64,000 bases of DNA from Actinomycetes bacterium (lineage in GTDB: Bacteria; Actinomycetota; Actinomycetes; Mycobacteriales; Mycobacteriaceae), in the NCBI GenBank assembly GCA_023461275.1, contig JAEYMI010000076.1, positions 62,001 through 126,000 on the forward strand, read 5' to 3'. Each line of letters begins with the position of its first letter. Within the stretch, counting starts at the first letter, position 1. Below, in pieces: positions 18,264 to 26,796 of the stretch. The notes below the pieces were generated by a model. It ran no database searches. It worked only from the letters and a program-made list of their open reading frames with translations, and was not told where the DNA came from. A program made the position numbers and the translations under genes.

Positions 18264-18830
18264 CTAGCCGGTTGCTTTGGCTGCTTTGGCCGCCTTCTTG
18301 AAGTCACGAACCTTCTGCAGCGATTCAGGATCGACCACATCGGCCACCGACCGGTAACCCTTCTTGCCGTAGTCACCGACCACCGTGGTCCAGCCCCGCG
18401 GCTTGACCCCGAGCTGTTTGGCCAACAACGCGGTGAAGATCTTTGCCTTCTGGTCGCCGAATCCGGGGAGTGCGCGCAGTCGGGCGAACAACTCCTCACC
18501 GGTCGACGCGGTCTCCCAGAGCGAGCGGGTGTCGCCGTCGTAGTCGTCGACGATGGTGCGTGCCAGTGCCTGAACGCGGCCGGCCATCGACCGGCCGTAT
18601 CGGTGGATCGCCGGCGGGGTGGCGCACAGGTCGGCGAACTGATCGGGATCGGCGATGGCGATCGCGGCCGGATCCATGGTGCCGAACCGATCGCGGATCT
18701 TCGCCGGACCAGCGAACGCACGCTCCATCGGAAACTGCTGGTCGAGCAACATACCCGTGAGCAGCGCGAAGGGGTCGGTGGAGAGCAGCTCGTCGGCCGC
18801 GGTGTCCTGGGCAATCTGCAGATTCGCCAT
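18264..18830 (-). CDS. HhH-GPD-type base-excision repair family protein
   Basis: A 188-residue protein of the small HhH-GPD family (TIGR03252-type) found across mycobacteria. It has LLTGMLLDQQFPMERAFAGP at the N-terminus, the helix-hairpin-helix LRALPGFGDQKAKIFTALL and a Lys/Ala-rich end (KKAAKAAKATG). The fold is that of DNA glycosylases such as endonuclease III and AlkA, acting on damaged bases. A [4Fe-4S] loop is absent, and the usual catalytic aspartate position is not obvious. ATG 18830 is chosen over the longer reading because it begins the family-typical MANLQIAQD. Confidence 0.85.
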   Translation of the reverse strand: MANLQIAQDTAADELLSTDPFALLTGMLLDQQFPMERAFAGPAKIRDRFGTMDPAAIAIADPDQFADLCATPPAIHRYGRSMAGRVQALARTIVDDYDGDTRSLWETASTGEELFARLRALPGFGDQKAKIFTALLAKQLGVKPRGWTTVVGDYGKKGYRSVADVVDPESLQKVRDFKKAAKAAKATG

Positions 18831-18862
18831 GAACCCATGGTAGTGACCCCTACACTGCAGCC

Positions 18863-19408
18863 ATGGGAGTCGGGGCCGCACTGAGACCGGGAACCGCTCG
18901 TAACCGTTGGATGATCCGGTGGCTGAGCGCTTTACTGGGCGCCCTACTGGCCGCCGGTTGCCTCATCGCCGGAGCGGCTGTCGCACAGGCGATTCCGCAA
19001 TACAATCCGCAGCCGAATCTGGTGCGCACACTGAACTGCCCGGTCGCTGATCCGTGGGGTGGACCACGGATCGGAGTGCGGGTCGACGTCTACAACCAGA
19101 TCCGGTTCCCATCCGACGGACTGCCCGGTCCGGCGATCGCCCTGATCGGATGGAGTACCCGCGCGCCGCAGATCGCGGCGTGGACCGAGTACAGCGTCGA
19201 GACCCGGGTGAGCTGGCGCAATCAGCGCACCGGAGCTACCGGCGAGGTGTTCGTCCCGACCAGGGGCAGGACTGTGCGCTGGCAGGTCGACCTGCATCCG
19301 GGTGCGGGGCCGGTGACGTTCACGATTCGCCAGAAGGTCGGCGCGATCGCCTTTGTGCCGATGGTGAACCCGCAATCGGCGACTTGCCGCGGGTCGGCCG
19401 TCGCCTGA
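18863..19408 (+). CDS. Secreted protein of unknown function
   Basis: A 181-residue protein with a signal peptide (hydrophobic core LSALLGALLAAGCLIAGAAVAQA) and a mature domain of about 140 residues rich in beta strands with two cysteines (LNCPVADPW and SATCRG) that could form a disulfide. The start is ATG 18863 or ATG 18911; the latter gives a tidier signal peptide. It resembles the small secreted beta-proteins common in Mycobacteriales; no function is assignable. It is divergent from the HhH-GPD gene. Confidence 0.75.
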   Translation: MGVGAALRPGTARNRWMIRWLSALLGALLAAGCLIAGAAVAQAIPQYNPQPNLVRTLNCPVADPWGGPRIGVRVDVYNQIRFPSDGLPGPAIALIGWSTRAPQIAAWTEYSVETRVSWRNQRTGATGEVFVPTRGRTVRWQVDLHPGAGPVTFTIRQKVGAIAFVPMVNPQSATCRGSAVA

Positions 19409-19597
19409 GGTGATCGACGCCGCCGATGATGCGGCGTGCCCGCACAATCGTGGCGATATCGATACCCACGCATGAAGATTCTGACCATTTCGCCTGGAGT
19501 TGCCGGGTAGCGTGAGCGGTGTTGCGTTGTCCACTCGACTCCGTGGTGGCACGCGTGATCGTTCGTCAGCGGGGGCCCACCACGAAGGGGCAGCGAG

Positions 19598-21067
19598 ATG
19601 ACAGAGGCACATCACCGAGAGGTCGCCGAACAGCACACCGCCAAGGTCCTCGGGGTGACCATCGCGGCGGCTGTCGGTGGATTCCTGTTCGGGTTCGACA
19701 GCTCCGTGGTCAACGGGGCGGTCGACTCCATCCAGGACACCTTCGGGCTCAAGGAACTGCTCACCGGCTTCGCGGTCGCGGTCGCGCTGCTCGGCTGCGC
19801 GGTCGGCGCGTGGTTCGCCGGCCGGCTGGCAGACGTGTGGGGCCGCAAGCGGGTGATGCTCCTCGGTTCGGTGCTCTTCATCGTCTCGGCCATCGGCACC
19901 GCCTATACGCAGACGGTGTGGGACCTGCTGCTATGGCGCGTGATCGGCGGGCTCGGCATCGGCATCGCATCGGTGATCGCGCCGGCCTACATCGCCGAGA
20001 TCGCACCCGCCCGGTACCGCGGCGCGCTCGCCTCGATGCAGCAACTGGCGATCACCCTCGGCATTTTTGCCGCACTACTGTCGGACACCTTGTTGCAGAA
20101 CGCCGCCGGCGGACCGGAGAAAACGCTGTGGTGGGGCCTGGAGGCGTGGCGGTGGATGTTCCTCGTCGGCGTCGTGCCTGCGCTGGTGTATGGACTTCTG
20201 GCACTGACGATTCCGGAATCGCCGCGCTATCTCGTCGGCCGAAACCGCGACGAGGAGGCCGCGCGGATTCTGCAGGAGGTGACCGGGGAGCAGAATCCGC
20301 TGGAACGGGTCAAAGAGATCAAGCTGACCGTGCGCCGAGAGGCGTCGGCCTCGCTCAAAGACATCCGCGGTCCGTCGTTCGGTCTGCATCCACTCGTGTG
20401 GACCGGTATCTGGCTGGCCATCTTCCAGCAATTCGTCGGCATCAACGCGATCTTCTACTACTCGACGACGCTGTGGAAGTCGGTGGGCTTCACCACCGAT
20501 CAGTCCTTCACCACCTCGGTCATCACCTCCGCGATCAACGTCGGCATGACATTCGTGGCGATCCTGTTCGTCGACCGAATCGGACGTCGACGGCTGCTGC
20601 TGATCGGGTCGGTCGGCATGTTCATCGGATTGGTGCTGGCGTGTATCGCTTTCACCCAGCAGGTCGGTTCCGGCGACAACGTCTCGCTACCCGACCCGTG
20701 GGGTGTGATCGCATTGATCGGCGCCAACCTGTTTGTCGTCGCGTTCGCGGCGACGTGGGGACCGGTGATGTGGGTGATGCTCGGCGAGATGTTCCCCAAC
20801 CGGATCCGCGGTGTCGCACTCGGGGTGTGCACGGCGTGCAACTGGCTCGCCAACTTCACCATCTCGATGCTGTTCCCGGAGATGACCCAACGCGTCGGAT
20901 TGGGTTGGATCTACGGCTTTTTCGCATTCTGCGCAGCCGCATCGTTCTTCTTCGTGCTGGCTCGGGTGCAGGAGACCAAGGGTATGGAACTCGAGGAGAT
21001 GGACGGGGTCGCCGAGTCGCGGCTGTCGGAGGTGTCACGGATCAAGGAGGCCAAGGCGGGACACTGA
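19598..21067 (+). CDS. MFS sugar porter
   Basis: A 489-residue, twelve-helix major facilitator protein of the sugar-porter family. The signatures are in order: GFLFGFDSSVVNGAV in helix 1, GRLADVWGRKRVM after helix 2, RVIGGLGIGIASVIAPAYIAEIAPARYRG, PESPRYLVGR, QQFVGINAIFYYS and the C-terminal VQETKGMELEEMD. Such proteins import monosaccharides, inositol or related polyols with H+. The substrate is not determinable from sequence. The gene appears monocistronic with about 190 bp of non-coding DNA in front. Confidence 0.92.
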   Translation: MTEAHHREVAEQHTAKVLGVTIAAAVGGFLFGFDSSVVNGAVDSIQDTFGLKELLTGFAVAVALLGCAVGAWFAGRLADVWGRKRVMLLGSVLFIVSAIGTAYTQTVWDLLLWRVIGGLGIGIASVIAPAYIAEIAPARYRGALASMQQLAITLGIFAALLSDTLLQNAAGGPEKTLWWGLEAWRWMFLVGVVPALVYGLLALTIPESPRYLVGRNRDEEAARILQEVTGEQNPLERVKEIKLTVRREASASLKDIRGPSFGLHPLVWTGIWLAIFQQFVGINAIFYYSTTLWKSVGFTTDQSFTTSVITSAINVGMTFVAILFVDRIGRRRLLLIGSVGMFIGLVLACIAFTQQVGSGDNVSLPDPWGVIALIGANLFVVAFAATWGPVMWVMLGEMFPNRIRGVALGVCTACNWLANFTISMLFPEMTQRVGLGWIYGFFAFCAAASFFFVLARVQETKGMELEEMDGVAESRLSEVSRIKEAKAGH

Positions 21068-21078
21068 CGGCAAGCTGG

Positions 21079-21777
21079 TCAGTTCTGGCTGCGCGAGAGA
21101 CCGTTGATCAGGAGCCATTGCGCGGCGAAATAGCTTGCCAATATCCATGTTTCGGCCACCACGTGCCACCTGGGGTCTGCGATGAGGTGGCGGCGGTTGA
21201 TGATCGTGACATCCGACGCGATAAACAGTGCGCCGCCGGCGGTCATGCTCGGCTGTGGATGGTCGACGTCGGCGGACAACGCCGACATCGTCGCCAAGGT
21301 GAGGCCGTAACCACCGAGTACCGGGAGCAACGCGGGTCGACGACGCGCCATGACGAGTGCCGACTCGGCGAGAACGGCGTTGCGGGGCAGCAGATGTCGG
21401 AGTCGGGGACGCGCACCGCGACGGGAAAGAAGGACGCTGTAGCAGCATTGCGCACCGGCGAACAGCGAGGCACCGATCTTCAGCCACCGGTCCTGGGTGG
21501 CCGATGGCTGCTCTTCGGATGGCTGTTCGCCGGTGGCAGGTCCGCTGAACTCCTCGAGGAACATCGCGCGGTCACCGGCGGCTGAGAAGGCCACTGCCCC
21601 GGCGAGCAACACGTTGTCGGTGGTGCTTCGATGACGCCACCCGGCCGCGGCCGCGCCGGCCAGTACCACCATCGGCAGTGGTTTGGTCAGGGCCGCGACG
21701 CGTCGGTGATGGAGTCCGCCCGACACCGCGGCCACTGCGGCGGTGACGACGTAGGCGACGGTCGTTCCTGAAGTCAC
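21079..21777 (-). CDS. YhhN-family protein (lysoplasmalogenase-like)
   Basis: About 232 residues with seven or so hydrophobic segments and YhhN/TMEM86 family marks: LTKPLPMVVLAGAAAAG near the N-terminus, an AFSAAGD motif, and MTAGGALFIASDVTIINR. Family members hydrolyse the vinyl-ether bond of lysoplasmalogen or act on related lipids. GTG 21777 avoids the Arg-rich leader of ATG 21831, which would overlap the upstream gene. An Asp/Glu/Ser insert (about residues 79-95) is unusual. Confidence 0.78.
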   Translation of the reverse strand: MTSGTTVAYVVTAAVAAVSGGLHHRRVAALTKPLPMVVLAGAAAAGWRHRSTTDNVLLAGAVAFSAAGDRAMFLEEFSGPATGEQPSEEQPSATQDRWLKIGASLFAGAQCCYSVLLSRRGARPRLRHLLPRNAVLAESALVMARRRPALLPVLGGYGLTLATMSALSADVDHPQPSMTAGGALFIASDVTIINRRHLIADPRWHVVAETWILASYFAAQWLLINGLSRSQN

Positions 21778-21791
21778 GCGCAATGCCGGGA

Positions 21792-22664
21792 TCAGGCCTC
21801 GACGACGCCGACGGCCGGCAGGAAGAAGCATGAGCGGTTGCCGTTCTGGACCGTCCCGTACACAGCGGCGAGCACGGTTCCGCTACCGGTCTTCACCGGT
21901 GCCAGCCGAATCGACGACAGTGCGGGCAGCGCGGCCAGCAGCCGGTTGTCCTTGGCGAGCGGCCCGAGGTCGGCGAAGCCGCCCTGCAGGGTGGAGGTGT
22001 TGAACCATGCCACCTGCATCGTGCCGCCGGAGCCACCTGCGACGGTTGCCGGGACGAATGCGAAAGCCGTCTCGCCCTTGTCCACCAGATTGAGCTTGGG
22101 CAGGGTGATGAACGGCAGCGGAATGGGCAGCTTCGGTTCCGATGCCAGCGGCCACGGACCGGCAACCGCGCCCGCGCCGGCGGTGACCAGGCCGAGGGGG
22201 TTATCCGCCGTGGGATCGGTACAGAACGGGGCGACCGACGGGGTGAGCGTCTGGATGCCCAGCGCCTTGAGGATGGTCAGCGGATCGGCGACCGGATTGG
22301 GCGCCACGCCTTGAGGATTGAGGCCTTGAGGATTTAGGCCTTGCGGACGAAGGCCCGGCGCATTCGGCGCGAGCGTCGTCTCCGAGGCCACCTTGCTGTC
22401 GGAGGAGAGCTGCCCCGCGCTCTTGATGATCACCTGGGCGGCCTGCAACGCCATCTTGTCCACGCCCGCGGCTTTGAGCATGCGGATGCCCGCGGCGAGC
22501 TCGTTGTCGAACGGGATCTGCGGAATCGTCGAGAGGATGTTCGGTGGGATGAGTGGTTCAGCGGATGCTGCCGGTGCACCGATCACGACCGATGCGGCGA
22601 CGGCGACCGAGACCAGGCCGGTGACCGCGCGAACCGCGACGAGACGACGAGGGCGAAGCGCCAT
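21792..22664 (-). CDS. Secreted protein, first of two related copies
   Basis: A 290-residue protein starting at ATG 22664 behind GGAGGAAGTC. It has a signal peptide (AVTGLVSVAVAASVVIGAPAASA), a helical region, a short Pro-Gln-Gly-Leu-Asn repeat (PQGLNPQGLNPQG) and a C-terminal beta-rich domain. That domain shares a pattern with the next gene's product: an early cysteine, AGP, MQVAWFNT, a TGSGTVLAAVYGTV strand and a late RSCFFLPAVGV. A disulfide between the two C-terminal-domain cysteines is likely. Function unknown. Confidence 0.78.
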   Translation of the reverse strand: MALRPRRLVAVRAVTGLVSVAVAASVVIGAPAASAEPLIPPNILSTIPQIPFDNELAAGIRMLKAAGVDKMALQAAQVIIKSAGQLSSDSKVASETTLAPNAPGLRPQGLNPQGLNPQGVAPNPVADPLTILKALGIQTLTPSVAPFCTDPTADNPLGLVTAGAGAVAGPWPLASEPKLPIPLPFITLPKLNLVDKGETAFAFVPATVAGGSGGTMQVAWFNTSTLQGGFADLGPLAKDNRLLAALPALSSIRLAPVKTGSGTVLAAVYGTVQNGNRSCFFLPAVGVVEA

Positions 22665-22879
22665 GACTTCCTCCAGAACCGATGATCGGGCAGTCATTGC
22701 CGCCGACGGCTGTGACTGGTGTGACTGATGATGCTTGAGTTAACAGAAACACATCAGTGCGGCGCACCTCAAGTCGTGAGTCCGAGCTGTGATCGAGCCG
22801 CTATCAGCCGGCGACTGTCCCCACCGACGACGACACCCCCGGCCTGACGGTCGAGGGTGTCGGTGCGGAGGGTATCGGC

Positions 22880-23779
22880 TCAGATGAACGCGATACCGAT
22901 GGTCGGTGCGATCGTGCAGCTGATCACGCGGCCCTTGGTCTTGGTGGTCACGTCGCCGTAGATCGTCGAGATCACGCGGCCCTTGCCGGTCTTGGCGATG
23001 CCGGTGAACGTGCCCGGCCCATCCGTGGCGTTGATCTGCGGGTTGCGCTTGAGCGGGGTCTGACCGGTCCGGCCATTGTCGATGTTGAGCCAGCTGACCC
23101 ACAGCGGGCGGCCCGGATTGTTGATCGCCGGACCCGTGCCCAGCGCGGTGAAGACATAGCCGGCCTGTCCACGCTTGGGTCCGGGAGCCGGAGCTGCCTG
23201 CGGGCCCGCGGTGGTCAGTGCCCGCCCGAGTGAGTTGCCGCCGGGCATGCAGCCGAAGCCGAGGGTCGGGTAGAGGAACTGCTGAATCTTCGGAGCGTTC
23301 GGGCCCTGGGGAATCTCCGGGTCGCCCGGCTTGCGCTCGGCGACGTCCTGGCGGCGCAGTAGCTCCTGACGTCCGGGCTCACCGAGGAAATCGACGACCG
23401 AATTCCACATCGAGCTGACCTCGGGCGGCACTCCCGGGGCCGACGCCAGCGAGCGGGCCTGGCCGAGCAGTTGCGCGTTGATCTTGCCGTCCGGACCGGG
23501 GGTCGCGACCGAACCGATGAGGGCCGGCGCGAAGGCTCCCATGGAATCAAGCGTGCGCTGATCGACCTTGGGGGTCGGCGGGACCTGCGGTAGGGCGGTG
23601 GCGGTGGGAGCGGCCAGCGCCATGCCGGTCGCGACGGCCAACGACATCGTCACCGACGCCACGATGCGGCCACCAGTGCGTGAGAACCGGGTGTGGCGCG
23701 AAGGGTCGGTGCCGACCGATGTGGTGTCCGCGATGGTGTCCCGGCGTTGACGCAGGCTCGGGAGCGCTGTGAATCGCAC
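22880..23779 (-). CDS. Secreted protein, second of two related copies
   Basis: About 299 residues. An Arg-rich start is followed by a signal segment (ASVTMSLAVATGMALAAPTATA) and a mature protein whose C-terminal 130 residues parallel the neighbour: GFGCMPGGNS, an AGYVFTALGTGP strand, LWVSWLNI, TGKGRVISTIYGDV and RVISCTIAPTIGIAFI. The two lie head to tail, 215 bp apart, and are most simply an old tandem duplication. GTG 23779 behind AAAGGA is chosen as start; ATG 23839 is possible. Function unknown; surface or extracellular location likely. Confidence 0.75.
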   Translation of the reverse strand: MRFTALPSLRQRRDTIADTTSVGTDPSRHTRFSRTGGRIVASVTMSLAVATGMALAAPTATALPQVPPTPKVDQRTLDSMGAFAPALIGSVATPGPDGKINAQLLGQARSLASAPGVPPEVSSMWNSVVDFLGEPGRQELLRRQDVAERKPGDPEIPQGPNAPKIQQFLYPTLGFGCMPGGNSLGRALTTAGPQAAPAPGPKRGQAGYVFTALGTGPAINNPGRPLWVSWLNIDNGRTGQTPLKRNPQINATDGPGTFTGIAKTGKGRVISTIYGDVTTKTKGRVISCTIAPTIGIAFI

Positions 23780-24106
23780 TGGTAGAAGATCCTTTTCATC
23801 GTTGATGAGCACACGAATGCGCATGTCACGGGTGTGCATGAGCGCGTGCGGCGGTCTCGACGACGCAGCCCGGGACGGGTGTCCCAGTCGTGCGTCGCGT
23901 CATTCTAAGCCCCCCGGCGCTCACGAACGCCTTTCGGGAGCGTACTGCGTCACCCTGTAACCAATGGGGTCGGTGATTCAATTGTTACGAATGTTAACTG
24001 GAGGGGTGATATTCATTGCCGGGTTGCCTACCGTCTACCCGGGGGTTCGCCCCGCCGACCTGGTTAGATCGATGCGAATGTCCACCAACGTCGATGAGGG
24101 TCACAA
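23780..24106. other. Non-coding divergent promoter region
   Basis: This 327-bp gap separates the divergent secreted-protein and thiamine-type ABC genes. It holds an AT-rich patch around 23960-24020 (including TTGTTACGAATGTTAAC) that could be the core promoter region of either gene. I see no recognisable gene and no convincing TPP riboswitch. Confidence 0.5.
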
Positions 24107-25165
24107 ATGCCGGTTGATCGGAGAGTGCGATGGTCGTGCACAGGCGGGCTGATGCGCGCCGCGATCGCGTCGGCGGTGCTGCTGCTACCCGCGACAATGC
24201 TCACCTCATGCGCTGACGACACGAAGTCCGCATCCGAGGTCACGTTGCTGACCCACGACTCGTTCACGCTGCCCGACTCGGTGATCGACACCTTCCGCAC
24301 CGAGACGGGTCTCACGCTCAAGGTGATCAAGTCCGGCGACGCCGGCCAACTGGCGTCGACGGTGTCGCTGACACCCGGCCGTCCCAAGGCCGACGCGGTG
24401 TTCGGCATCGACAACACCTTCGCCTCTCGGCCGGTCGAAGCCGGTGCCCTGGTGCCGTATGTGTCTCCGGCCGCGGCCAACGGCGCAGCCGAGTTCGCCC
24501 TACCGGGTGCCAAGGATGAGCTGACCGCCGTCGACCGCGGCGACGTGTGCCTCAACGTCGACGACGACTGGTACCGACGCAACAATCAGCAGCCGCCGAC
24601 CAGTCTGCGTGACCTTCGGGATCCGAAGTTCGCCTCGCAGGCGGTGCTGCTCGATCCCGCCACCTCGTCGCCGGGCATGGCCTTTCTGCTGACCACCATC
24701 GGCACCTTTCCCAACGGCTGGCAGGACTACTGGAAGCAGGTCACCGCGGGCGGGGCAACGATCGTATCCGGGTGGGAGATCGCCTACAACCAGCTGTTCA
24801 GCGCCGGAGAAGGCAAGGGCGCCAAGCCCATCGTGCTGTCCTACGCGTCGTCGCCGGCGGCCACGCCCGGCACGTCGGCCTTGCTCGACAGCTGTTTCCG
24901 GCAGATCGAGTACATCGGCGTTCTCAAGGGGGCCGCCAACGAATCCGGTGCGCGCAAGCTCGTCGACTTCATGTTGAGTCCGACGGTGCAGAAAGCGCTG
25001 CCCGACTCCATGTACGTCTATCCCGTGCAGAAGGACACCCCGTTGCCCGACGGTTGGCAGCAGCGTGCGCCGGTACCGGGCTGGACGGTGAGTCTGCCGC
25101 CGGAGTACATCGCGCAGAATCGGGAGGCATGGCTCGGTCAGTGGCGAACCGCCGTCGGACGCTGA
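24107..25165 (+). CDS. ABC transporter substrate-binding lipoprotein, thiamine (ThiB/TbpA) type
   Basis: A 352-residue lipoprotein with lipobox LTSC after a hydrophobic segment (IASAVLLLPATMLTSC). Features of the thiamine/iron-type binding proteins follow: VTLLTHDSFTLPDSVIDTF near the mature start, ADAVFGIDNTF, and LLDPATSSPGMAFLL in the hinge region. It captures thiamine or phosphates outside the membrane and delivers them to the permease. ATG 24107 is supported by GAGGG six bases upstream; ATG 24152 would shorten the signal peptide. The stop overlaps the permease start by 25 bp. Confidence 0.87.
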   Translation: MPVDRRVRWSCTGGLMRAAIASAVLLLPATMLTSCADDTKSASEVTLLTHDSFTLPDSVIDTFRTETGLTLKVIKSGDAGQLASTVSLTPGRPKADAVFGIDNTFASRPVEAGALVPYVSPAAANGAAEFALPGAKDELTAVDRGDVCLNVDDDWYRRNNQQPPTSLRDLRDPKFASQAVLLDPATSSPGMAFLLTTIGTFPNGWQDYWKQVTAGGATIVSGWEIAYNQLFSAGEGKGAKPIVLSYASSPAATPGTSALLDSCFRQIEYIGVLKGAANESGARKLVDFMLSPTVQKALPDSMYVYPVQKDTPLPDGWQQRAPVPGWTVSLPPEYIAQNREAWLGQWRTAVGR

Positions 25166-26796
25166 TCGCGCGCCTGGGATGGTGGGCCGCGCGGGTGATC
25201 CCGGCGGCCTTCATCCTGCTGTTCTTCGGCTGGCCGTTGGCCGCGTTGGTGCGCCGCGCCGCACAGCCCGGTGTCGGTGCATCGGCAGGGGAGTCACCAG
25301 TCGGCTTCGGCGAGTTGCTTCGCCGCACCCATGCCGGGCAGCTCCTCGCCTTCACCCTGGGGCAGGCCGTCGCGTCGGTGCTGTTGTCGATGATCGTCGC
25401 GGCCCCGATCGTGTGGCTCCTGGCCCGGGTGGATCTACCCGGGCGTGCCACGACGACCGTGTTGAATGTCATCGTGACCGTGCCGTTCGTGCTGCCCACG
25501 GTGGTGGTCGGCGTCGCCTTTCGCGCCGTCTTCGACGGCCCGCTGAAATTCCTCGGGATCGGCTCGGGGATCTGGGCGATCCTGTTGGCGCACGCATTTC
25601 TCAACGTCGCGGTCATCGCCAGAGTGGTCGCCACGGCGTGGCGATCGATGGACACCCGCGTGGTGGATGCCGCGCGCAGTCTCGGTGCCAGCCCGGCGCG
25701 TGCCTTCTGGACCATCGTGTTGCCGCGGCTGGCGCCGTCGATCGGAGCCGCGGCAGCACTGGTATTCCTGTTCTGCTCCACCAGTTTCGGGGTCATCATC
25801 ATCCTGGGCAACGGCGAGATCCAAACGCTGGAGACCGAGATCTACACCCAGGCGATCAGCTACTTCCGGATCCCCGAGGCGGTCGCATTGTCGATGGTGC
25901 AGATCGTCGTGGTCGTCATCGCACTGCTGATCACCCGGCTGTTCGACGACCCCTCGGCGTCGGGGACCCGCGCCGGACGCGAAGGCCGGGCAGTTCGCCC
26001 GCACGGTTGGACATGGGTGCCGGTCACAGTGGCGATCGTGTGGACGCTGGTGCTGATGGTGGGACCGCTGGTGGTGCTCGCGGTGCGTTCGGTTCGTCCG
26101 ACGGTCGGCGGCCAATGGACCTGGGATGGGTACCGGTCGCTGGGGTCGTCGGTGGATGGCGTGACACCCCTTGCCACCCTGCGGTATTCGTTGTCGACGG
26201 CGCTGTTGGCGATGATGATCGCACTGATCGTCGGGCTGCTCGCGGCGGTAGCGCTGCACCGGTCGCGAGGTGCGACGGCCACGGTCGGTCAGGTGATCGC
26301 GACCGTGCCGCTGGGCATCAGCGCGGTCACGCTGGGCTTCGGATACCTGATCGTGTTGTCGGCGTTGCCCGTTGGGGTGGCGCGCTCATCGCTGGTGATC
26401 CCGTGCGTGCAGGCACTCATCGCGATACCCGTCGTGGTGCGGATCGCGCTGCCCGCGCTCTCCGGCATTCCCCAACGGTTGCGGCAGGCCGCGGAAACCC
26501 TGGGTGCCAGTCCCTTTCGGGTATTTCTCACCGTCGAGTTGCCGATGATCGGACGGTCGATTGGGGCGGCCGGCGGCTTCGCCTTCATCATGGCGCTCGG
26601 CGAGTTCGGCGCCACGGGCTTTCTGGCGCGGGCCGACACCACCACGTTGCCGGTCCTCATCGGGTCGTCATTGAACCGTCCCGGTGCCGACAACCTCGCG
26701 ACCGCGATGGCGGCGTCGATGTTGCTGGTCGCAGTCACCACCCTGGCGGTGATGGCGATGGAGGCGGTCCGGCCGCGGTCGGGGGCGATGATCTGA
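25141..26796 (+). CDS. ABC transporter permease, ThiP-type fused double permease
   Basis: A 551-residue permease with two binding-protein-dependent transport domains in tandem. Each has the EAA-loop signature: residues around VDAARSLGASPARAFWTIVLPRL and LRQAAETLGASPFRVFLTVELP. This is the ThiP/FbpB arrangement for thiamine or ferric iron. The GTG start lies inside the ThiB gene and the stop shares a base with the ATPase ATG (TGATG), so all three genes form one operon. Confidence 0.9.
   Translation: MANRRRTLIARLGWWAARVIPAAFILLFFGWPLAALVRRAAQPGVGASAGESPVGFGELLRRTHAGQLLAFTLGQAVASVLLSMIVAAPIVWLLARVDLPGRATTTVLNVIVTVPFVLPTVVVGVAFRAVFDGPLKFLGIGSGIWAILLAHAFLNVAVIARVVATAWRSMDTRVVDAARSLGASPARAFWTIVLPRLAPSIGAAAALVFLFCSTSFGVIIILGNGEIQTLETEIYTQAISYFRIPEAVALSMVQIVVVVIALLITRLFDDPSASGTRAGREGRAVRPHGWTWVPVTVAIVWTLVLMVGPLVVLAVRSVRPTVGGQWTWDGYRSLGSSVDGVTPLATLRYSLSTALLAMMIALIVGLLAAVALHRSRGATATVGQVIATVPLGISAVTLGFGYLIVLSALPVGVARSSLVIPCVQALIAIPVVVRIALPALSGIPQRLRQAAETLGASPFRVFLTVELPMIGRSIGAAGGFAFIMALGEFGATGFLARADTTTLPVLIGSSLNRPGADNLATAMAASMLLVAVTTLAVMAMEAVRPRSGAMI

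Noticed and set aside
24010..24106. TPP riboswitch upstream of the thiamine-type ABC operon
   Set aside because: GACCTGGTTAGATC and ATGCGAA vaguely resemble the 3' part of the THI element, but the CTGAGA box and matching stems are absent.
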